Shown: positions 58,842-64,000 of the stretch, one piece after another
Position numbering within the stretch: position 1 is the first letter of the stretch
Layout of the letters: each line of letters starts with the position of its first letter
Assembly: GCA_964586075.1 (NCBI GenBank)
Contig: CAZPGZ010000004.1
Span: 62,001 to 126,000 of the forward strand
Direction: 5' to 3'
Length of the DNA: 64,000 bases
DNA from: JBAZLV01 sp964586075
GTDB taxonomy: Bacteria > Nitrospirota > UBA9217
Program-made: the position numbers and the translations under genes
The notes under the pieces: generated by a model
Databases searched by the model: none
What the model saw: only the letters and a program-made list of their open reading frames with translations
Told to the model about the DNA's origin: nothing

Positions 58842-59345
58842 GCCTCCGGCTCCTGTGAGATTGTGCTTCCCGGTCTGTAGCCGGTATCCTCGATCATGCC
58901 CGGCAAGGTCAACCCCGTCATTCCCGAAGTAACCTCCTCCATCACCTACGTCCTGGTCGGCTATGACGCGACCATTACCATGTCCGCGGAACTCAGCAGC
59001 CTGGAATTGAATCCCGTGGAGGCGATCATTGTCTACGACCTCTTAAGCGGCGTTGATCTCCTTGACAAGATGGCCGCCGTGTTCGCACAGAAGTGCGTCG
59101 TGGGGATCAAGGCGAACAAGGAGCGCTGCGCGGCAATGGTGAAGAGCAGCATCGGTCTCGTCACGGCCCTGAACCCGGTCCTGGGCTACGAGAAATCCGC
59201 GGCGATTGCGAAGGCGTCCCTTCACACTGGCCGCCCGGTCTACGACCTGGTCCTTGAGAAGGGCTGGCTGCCGAAGGAGAAACTTGATGATATGCAGAAG
59301 CCGGAGAACATGACCCAGCCGCGCGAATGGCCTGCGCTGAAGTAA
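58842..59345 (+). pseudogene. aspA: Aspartate ammonia-lyase, C-terminal remnant with an in-frame stop
   Basis: In frame with the ATG at 58896, codons from 58842 read ASGSCEIVLPGL, then TAG at 58878-58880 where the family has Gln, then PVSSIMPGKVNPVIPE. This is the conserved aspartase/fumarase segment (SSIMPGKVNPV). The remainder, to KPENMTQPREWPALK, is the normal aspartase C-terminus. The first two-thirds of the enzyme are missing; homology starts at the base after the transposase fragment ends. It is not functional as an enzyme, though a 149-residue frame from ATG 58896 is open. Confidence 0.85.
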
Positions 59346-59394
59346 ACGCGCTCGAATGCGCTTCCCAGAAGCAAGGTCACGCTTCACGGCTTTT

Positions 59395-59437
59395 GCCGCG
59401 CGGGAGGAGGCTGGGATCGAAGCCGCTCCCGCGCGGC
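59395..59437. repeat. Long GC-rich hairpin
   Basis: Twelve-base arms GCCGCGCGGGAG (59395-59406) and CTCCCGCGCGGC (59426-59437) pair perfectly, with an inner GGCT/AGCC stem. No T run follows on either strand, so a simple rho-independent terminator is not clear. Confidence 0.65.
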
Positions 59438-59660
59438 CCTGTAGCCCCTTAACGGGACGGCGCCGGATGTCATGAGGGCTGCAAGGCGACCGCGGACGCA
59501 CGTTCCCGTCCAACCCCCAGGTTCATGGACGTTGACCTTCAGCGGGGTGAGAGCGGTTCGGCCCCGCATGGCACGCGTAAGCGATATTGTTGTCAATTCG
59601 TCCGGGGATCCGGCTTGTATGAGTCTATCCAAGTCGCGGTAATTGCGTACGGGCGATGGG

Positions 59661-59690
59661 TTGACGGGTTCCTTGACTTTATGATATACT
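59661..59690 (+). promoter_or_regulatory. Possible promoter of the DUF3313 lipoprotein gene
   Basis: TTGACG (59661-59666) and TATACT (59685-59690) are separated by 18 bases. The expected start near 59697 is about 108 bases before the ATG. Confidence 0.45.
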
Positions 59691-59804
59691 TAAAAAGTTC
59701 TTTGGTATGTTTCGGGCAATCTGAAACGCCGTCTTTCGCCAACACCGTATCCGGCACTATTCCACCGCACGTCAGAATTCATGAACAAGAGAGGGGACAT
59801 TGTT

Positions 59805-60503
59805 ATGCGAATGCGCATCGTCCTAGTATTGGCAATCCTTGTCTTAACATCCTGCCATGCGACGCAGCAGCCGAAGACCGTGGCGACGAGTGGATACCTG
59901 GGAGACTACTCGATGATGCGCGAGGGCAAAAAGGGCCAGGCCATGCTGGTCTACGTCAATCCCGAAACCAAGTGGGTGTCTTACAATAAGATCATGCTTG
60001 ATCCCGTCACGGTCTGGCACGATTCGCGGAAAGATCAGGTTCGCGTGAGCCCGGCGGACCTCCAGCGGCTGGCGGATTACTTCTATTCCATCCTGTACCA
60101 GGAGCTAGCGAAGGATTACACCATGGTCAGGCAGCCGGAATCAGGTGCAATGCGCATGACGGTCGCGCTGGTCCATGCCGAAAAGTCCATGCCATTCCTC
60201 AGCGTCATTTCCGACATACCGGGTCCGTACAACTTCCTCGCCCTCGCCTCGACGGTGAAGAGTCTCACGACGGGGAAGCCGTTGTTTGTCGGCGAGGCCG
60301 GCGTGGAGGGAAAGATAACGGACTCCATGACCGGGGAGCTGCTGGGCGCGGCTGTAGACCGCCGGGTCGGCGGCAAGCTGATCACGGCAGACAAGATATA
60401 TACCTGGGGCGACGCGGAGCTTTCCTTGAAGTACTGGTCGGAGCGAATCCGGTACAAGCTCTGCCTGGCGCGCACGGCGCAGAACTGCCAGTCGCCCGAT
60501 TAA
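59805..60503 (+). CDS. DUF3313 lipoprotein
   Basis: This 232-residue protein is taken from ATG 59805 behind GAGGGGA. The lipoprotein signal MRMRIVLVLAILVLTSC ends with lipidated Cys17. The rest (SGYLGDYSMMREGKKGQAMLV, WHDSRKDQVRVSPADLQRLADYF) matches the DUF3313 family of envelope lipoproteins of unknown function. It lies upstream of an RND efflux pair and may be co-inherited with it. Base composition is clearly more GC-rich than genes before 58.8 kb. Confidence 0.75.
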   Translation: MRMRIVLVLAILVLTSCHATQQPKTVATSGYLGDYSMMREGKKGQAMLVYVNPETKWVSYNKIMLDPVTVWHDSRKDQVRVSPADLQRLADYFYSILYQELAKDYTMVRQPESGAMRMTVALVHAEKSMPFLSVISDIPGPYNFLALASTVKSLTTGKPLFVGEAGVEGKITDSMTGELLGAAVDRRVGGKLITADKIYTWGDAELSLKYWSERIRYKLCLARTAQNCQSPD

Positions 60504-60657
60504 GCGTGATGCTCCGGGGTTTGCCGCGGACCGGTTGCGGCGCCTCCTCCTTATTGACGCGGTGTTTGCCCGCGAGGGAAATGCCGCGTGCGCCGGGTGC
60601 CCCGTTTCCGGAGTTTGCGGGATGGGCGCTCAATAATAAACCAGGCTTCGACGCGCT

Positions 60658-62013
60658 ATGAGCGCCTGTTCAAGCGGCGGAAACTCGTCCGGCAAGCTAG
60701 GCGTTTGCGGTCGCGAACTAAGGAAGGATCCCACCATTGCCGCGATTCAAGACCATGCTCTCTCGATAAGCGAGGGCGGAAAGAGGGATCATATCAAAAA
60801 GATCCTGCGTTTCCGGACATCCGGACTGTATATCGCGAGCCTCATCATCATTGCTCTTTGCCCGGCGTCGTGCAAACAGAATCAGATGTCGCCGGCGCCG
60901 TCCCATCCGTCTGTTACCGTCGTGGAGGTGGCGCCAAAAGACGTGCCCGTCGCCATGGAGCGGAATGCGCAGCTGCAGAGCTCCCACCTTGTGAACATCC
61001 ATGCCAGGGTGAGCGGGTTCCTCGACAAGCGTCTCTACACCGAGGGCACGGTCGTAAAAGCGGGGCAGGTGCTCTTCCAGATGGATGCCAAACCCTTCCA
61101 GGTTCAGCTGGACCAGGCAAAGGCGGCCCTCGCCCAGCATGAAGCGACGCTCGAGACGGCGCGCCAGAACCTTGCCAGGGTCAAGCCGCTGGCAGAGGTG
61201 AAAGCGGTATCTCAGAAGGACCTGGACAACGCCAACGGCCAGTTCAATTCGGCCGCGTCCGTAGTCGAGCAGGCGAAGGCGCAGGTCGAATCGGCGAAAT
61301 TAAACCTGTCCTACACGACAATCGCCTCGCCGATAGACGGCGTCAGCAGCGCGGCCCTGCAGACGGAGGGCACGTACATCAACATGGAAAACAGCCAGCT
61401 CACGACCGTGGCGGTGCTTTCTCCAATATGGGTGAACTTTAGCTTCTCCGAGAACGAGATGCAGAAATACCGCAACGACATTTCGCGCGGCCTTCTCCAG
61501 GTTCCCAAAAATGGAAACTACGAAGTTGAGATTATGCTGGTTGACGGATCGGTTTTCCCGTACACCGGCCGGATCACGTTCGCGGAGCCGTCGTACAACG
61601 CGCAGACGGGGACGTTCATGGTCCGCGCGACCGTGAACAATCCGAAGGGTCTGCTGCGTCCCAACCAGTACGTCGGCGCGCGCCTCAAAGGCGCGGTCAG
61701 GCCGAACGCGATTCTGCTGCCCCAGCGGGCGGTCCTGCAGGGAGCGAAGAGCCACTTCGTCTGGGTGATCGACAAGGAGAACAAGGCTGAACAGCGTCCC
61801 GTGACTGTCGGGGACTGGTACGGCGACGATTGGTTCATACTTGAAGGGCTGAAAGCAGGCGACCGAGTGGTTGTCGACGGCAGCATGGCGATCCGGTCCG
61901 GCATGCCCGTGGACGCGAAGCCCTACGAGAGCAAGGCAGCGTCATCCTCATCTCGCGGCGCACCAGAGGCGGGCGCGGCGGACAAGAACATCAAACAAGG
62001 CGGAACTAAATAG
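60658..62013 (+). CDS. RND efflux periplasmic adaptor (MexA/AcrA family)
   Basis: This lipoprotein adaptor is up to 451 residues long. Domains in order are a signal and lipobox (LYIASLIIIALCPASC), a beta-barrel/lipoyl segment (VSGFLDKRLYTEGTVVKAGQ), an alpha-hairpin (LDQAKAALAQHEATLETARQ), a second lipoyl part (YTTIASPIDGVSS) and the membrane-proximal domain. The only canonical start is ATG 60658, which adds about 45 residues before the signal peptide and lacks a Shine-Dalgarno. An AGAGGG lies six bases before ATC at 60793, just upstream of the signal peptide. The next gene, 12 bases on, is the inner-membrane pump. Confidence 0.88.
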   Translation: MSACSSGGNSSGKLGVCGRELRKDPTIAAIQDHALSISEGGKRDHIKKILRFRTSGLYIASLIIIALCPASCKQNQMSPAPSHPSVTVVEVAPKDVPVAMERNAQLQSSHLVNIHARVSGFLDKRLYTEGTVVKAGQVLFQMDAKPFQVQLDQAKAALAQHEATLETARQNLARVKPLAEVKAVSQKDLDNANGQFNSAASVVEQAKAQVESAKLNLSYTTIASPIDGVSSAALQTEGTYINMENSQLTTVAVLSPIWVNFSFSENEMQKYRNDISRGLLQVPKNGNYEVEIMLVDGSVFPYTGRITFAEPSYNAQTGTFMVRATVNNPKGLLRPNQYVGARLKGAVRPNAILLPQRAVLQGAKSHFVWVIDKENKAEQRPVTVGDWYGDDWFILEGLKAGDRVVVDGSMAIRSGMPVDAKPYESKAASSSSRGAPEAGAADKNIKQGGTK

Positions 62014-62025
62014 GGGCAGGGACCG

Positions 62026-64000
62026 ATGTTCTCAAGATTCTTCATCGAGAGGCCGATTTTCGCGTGGGTTATCTCTATCATCATCTGTCTGGCGGGCCTC
62101 GTGTCGATGACGGTCCTTCCCATCGAGCAGTATCCCACCATCACCCCCGTGCAGATCACGGTTTCAGCCACGTATCCTGGCGCCGACTCGCAGACGCTCG
62201 CCAACTCCGTGGCCTCGCCGATCGAGGCGCAGATCAATGGCGTCGACAACATGATCTATATGTCGTCGACGAGCTCCTCGAACGGGCAGCTGACCCTCAC
62301 GGTGTACTTCACGCTCAACACCGACCCCGACATTGCGCAGGTGCAGGTGCAGAACCGCGTGAACCTCGCCCTTCCCCAGCTGCCGCAGGCGGTGACCCAG
62401 CAGGGCGTGTCTGTGCAGAAGAAGGCCTCGTCGATCATGATGCTGATCGCGGTCCTTGCAAAGGACGGCCGCTACAGCGGCGATTACATCGCCAACTACG
62501 CCAACGTGTACGTCCTCGACGCGCTCAAGCGCGTTCCCGGCGCGGGGCAGGCGCAGATCATGGGTGTTCCGGACCAGGCGATGCGCATCTGGATGAATCC
62601 GGACCGGATGGCGTCGCTCGGGATCACGACGAGCGACATCCAGCAGGCGGTCGCGAGCCAGAACGCCCTGTACGGCGCGGGCCAGATCGGCCAGCAGCCC
62701 ACAGCGGACATCGTGCAGCAGACCTTTCCCGTCGTCACCCAGAGCCCCTTCAGCGACCCCGCGCAGTATGAGAACATCATCCTGCGGGCGAGCCAGGACG
62801 TCAACGCGATCGTGCGACTGAAGGACGTGGCGCGCGCCGAGATCGGTCTCAGGCAGTACATCGCCGACAGCAAGCTGAACGGCACGCCGGCGACGTTGAT
62901 CGCCATCTATCAGCAGCCCGGCGCGAACGGGCTCGGGGTGTCGAAAGCGGTCCGCAAAGCCCTTGACGACATGAAGCAGCGGCTGCCGGACGGCATCGAT
63001 TTCGTGGTCGCCCTCGACACGACCGACTTTGTCCGCCTCTCCATTGACGAGGTCAAGAAGACCCTTCTGGAAGCGATCGTGCTGGTCGTGGCGGTGGTGT
63101 ATCTCTTCCTGCAGAGCTTTCGAACGACCGTCATCTGCGTTGTCGCGATCGTCGTCGCGCTCGTCAGCACGTTTTCCGGCATGTTCGCGCTCGGGTTTTC
63201 CATCAATCTGCTCACCCTGTTCGGCCTCGTGCTCGCGATAGGCATGGTGGTGGATGACGCCATTGTCGTCGTTGAGAACGTCGAGCGCAACATGAAAATG
63301 CACCATCTCTCTCCCCGCGACGCGACGATCAAGGCCATGGGCGAGATATCAAGTTCGCTGGTGGCGGTGGTGCTGGTCATGGCGTCCGTGTTCATCCCGG
63401 CGGCGTTTCTGCCCGGGACGACCGGGCAGCTCTACAAGCAGTTTGCGATCACGATCGTCATTTCCGTGGCGGTTTCCGGCTTCGTGGCCCTGACGCTCAC
63501 GCCAGCCATGTGCAGCACGCTGCTTAGGCACGCAGAGACGCCGCAGCGCGGCTTCTTCGCCTGGTTCAACCGGGGAGTCGACGCCATCACCCGGGCGTTC
63601 GGTCATGCCGTGATGTACGTCATCGAACACATGAAGGCCGCTTTCGCGATCCTTGTTCTGCTGATAGCGACCATCGTGCTCCTCTTCAAAATCCTGCCGA
63701 CAAGCTTCGTGCCCAACGAGGACCAGGGCTATGTCATGTCCGCGGTCATCATGCCCGACGCGGCAAGCCTGAGCCGCACCGAGTCCGTCTCGGAGCGCGT
63801 GGACGACATCTTCAGGAAAATACCGGGCGTTGACACCAGCACGCAGATCGCGGGCTACAGCCTGATTGACAACGGCTTCAAGACCAACACAGGAACTTTT
63901 TTTGTGACGCTCAAGCCTTTTGATGAGCGGTATGGCTCAATCAGGAAAGCGCGCGACGAAAATGCCCGCGCGGTGCTGGTCCGGCTGTACCGGGAAGCTA
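62026..64000 (+). CDS. RND multidrug efflux permease (AcrB/MexB, HAE1), 3' end outside the window
   Basis: The reading frame starts at ATG 62026 behind GGGGCAGG and is open to the window edge, giving 658 residues of an expected 1,030-1,050. The N-terminus FSRFFIERPIFAWVISIII, IEQYPTITPVQITVSATYPGA and NRVNLALPQLPQAV are typical HAE1. Proton relay aspartates are in TM4 at GMVVDDAIVVVENVERN. It takes drugs or lipids from the periplasm and membrane and passes them to the adaptor and an outer membrane channel. No TolC-like gene is seen yet. Codon use is strongly GC-biased. A long open frame on the opposite strand is a shadow. Confidence 0.94.
   Translation, partial: MFSRFFIERPIFAWVISIIICLAGLVSMTVLPIEQYPTITPVQITVSATYPGADSQTLANSVASPIEAQINGVDNMIYMSSTSSSNGQLTLTVYFTLNTDPDIAQVQVQNRVNLALPQLPQAVTQQGVSVQKKASSIMMLIAVLAKDGRYSGDYIANYANVYVLDALKRVPGAGQAQIMGVPDQAMRIWMNPDRMASLGITTSDIQQAVASQNALYGAGQIGQQPTADIVQQTFPVVTQSPFSDPAQYENIILRASQDVNAIVRLKDVARAEIGLRQYIADSKLNGTPATLIAIYQQPGANGLGVSKAVRKALDDMKQRLPDGIDFVVALDTTDFVRLSIDEVKKTLLEAIVLVVAVVYLFLQSFRTTVICVVAIVVALVSTFSGMFALGFSINLLTLFGLVLAIGMVVDDAIVVVENVERNMKMHHLSPRDATIKAMGEISSSLVAVVLVMASVFIPAAFLPGTTGQLYKQFAITIVISVAVSGFVALTLTPAMCSTLLRHAETPQRGFFAWFNRGVDAITRAFGHAVMYVIEHMKAAFAILVLLIATIVLLFKILPTSFVPNEDQGYVMSAVIMPDAASLSRTESVSERVDDIFRKIPGVDTSTQIAGYSLIDNGFKTNTGTFFVTLKPFDERYGSIRKARDENARAVLVRLYREA

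Larger units (their letters stand above)
59346..59804. other. Non-coding GC-rich gap between the aspA remnant and the lipoprotein gene
   Basis: About 460 bases without a credible gene. It holds the long hairpin at 59395-59437 and a possible promoter at 59661-59690. Frames in this stretch are short and do not resemble proteins. Confidence 0.5.

Noticed and set aside
59569..59583. TGGCACG followed by AGCG, resembling a sigma-54 promoter
   Set aside because: The GC dinucleotide is one base too close to the GG, a spacing that sigma-54 does not tolerate.
59525..59989. 154-codon plus-strand frame
   Set aside because: It runs over the promoter and first part of the DUF3313 gene and has no recognisable similarity or ribosome site.
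60588..61142. 184-codon plus-strand frame
   Set aside because: It overlaps the RND adaptor in another frame and shows no family features.
62064..62771. 235-codon plus-strand frame
   Set aside because: It is in a different frame from the permease at 62026, starts inside it and has a low-complexity Arg/Ala-rich translation.
62164..63306. 380-codon open frame on the minus strand
   Set aside because: It lies wholly within the RND permease coding frame and its translation is rich in Asp, His and Arg with no recognisable domain; it is a shadow caused by GC-rich codon bias.
1..64000. tRNA, rRNA, CRISPR arrays and complete insertion sequences
   Set aside because: I looked through all gaps and found no cloverleaf, rRNA segment, regular repeat-spacer pattern or intact transposase; only one IS3 fragment is present.

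Overview
The window looks like a piece of chromosome, or of a metagenome-assembled contig, from a Gram-negative, probably anaerobic bacterium. Evidence for this is lipoproteins, an O-antigen/LPS-type sugar locus, type IV pili with sigma-54 promoters, the futalosine menaquinone route, a SAM hydroxide adenosyltransferase, a BioW biotin route and a tungstate-type transporter. A Nitrospirota or Desulfobacterota-like host is my best guess from this mix, but no rRNA or tRNA is present to settle it.

Layout. (1) 1-17.6 kb is AT-rich and holds a surface polysaccharide locus, all on the + strand. It contains a C-methyltransferase/epimerase/reductase set for a branched deoxysugar, glycosyltransferases, a large membrane protein, and a complete gmhA-gmhB-hddC-hddA set for a GDP-activated mannoheptose. 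These are followed by a ColD-type His-188 sugar 3-dehydratase, two short-chain dehydrogenase-like enzymes, a transketolase split in two genes, and a flippase-like membrane protein. (2) 17.8-22.3 kb is a biotin operon (bioB-bioW-bioF-fabG-like-bioD) behind a clear BirA operator. (3) 22.5-26.0 kb carries a SAM hydroxide adenosyltransferase and two overlapping tRNA methylthiotransferases (miaB, mtaB). (4) 26.2-29.7 kb, minus strand, is a menaquinone futalosine set (deaminase, mqnE, mqnC). (5) 29.8-33.2 kb is a sigma-54 promoted pilA with its own terminator, then an ABC transporter operon resembling pilHIG. (6) 33.2-37.1 kb, minus strand, has a degenerate GGDEF protein, a TPR lipoprotein and PBP1A. 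(7) 37.2-42.0 kb has cobO, then phoH-7TM/HD-ybeY-kinase/phosphatase fusion-roadblock. (8) 42.0-47.7 kb has accA (minus), rplI, dnaB, two tandem TPR/cyclic-nucleotide-binding proteins and a MEMO protein. (9) 47.8-56.4 kb is the minor pilin/PilY1 operon, also behind a sigma-54 promoter. (10) 56.5-58.5 kb has tungstate-type permease and ATPase genes and maf. (11) From 58.84 kb onward the DNA turns GC-rich. It begins at an abrupt joint between a truncated IS3 transposase and a truncated aspartase, followed by a DUF3313 lipoprotein and an RND efflux pair that runs off the window.

How the parts work together. The split transketolase can make the sedoheptulose 7-phosphate that GmhA uses, or may place a two-carbon branch on the keto-sugar made by the ColD homologue. 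The pilA and minor-pilin operons share a promoter class and so are probably switched together by a PilR-like activator. Four minus-10/minus-35 pairs end 6-7 bases before a start codon that lacks a Shine-Dalgarno sequence, which points to frequent leaderless mRNAs in this organism.

The strongest candidates for something undescribed are the ColD/transketolase sugar pathway, the leaderless architecture, the kinase-phosphatase fusion, and the unexplained secreted proteins of the pilus operon. All promoter, operator and start calls are by eye; no database search was run.
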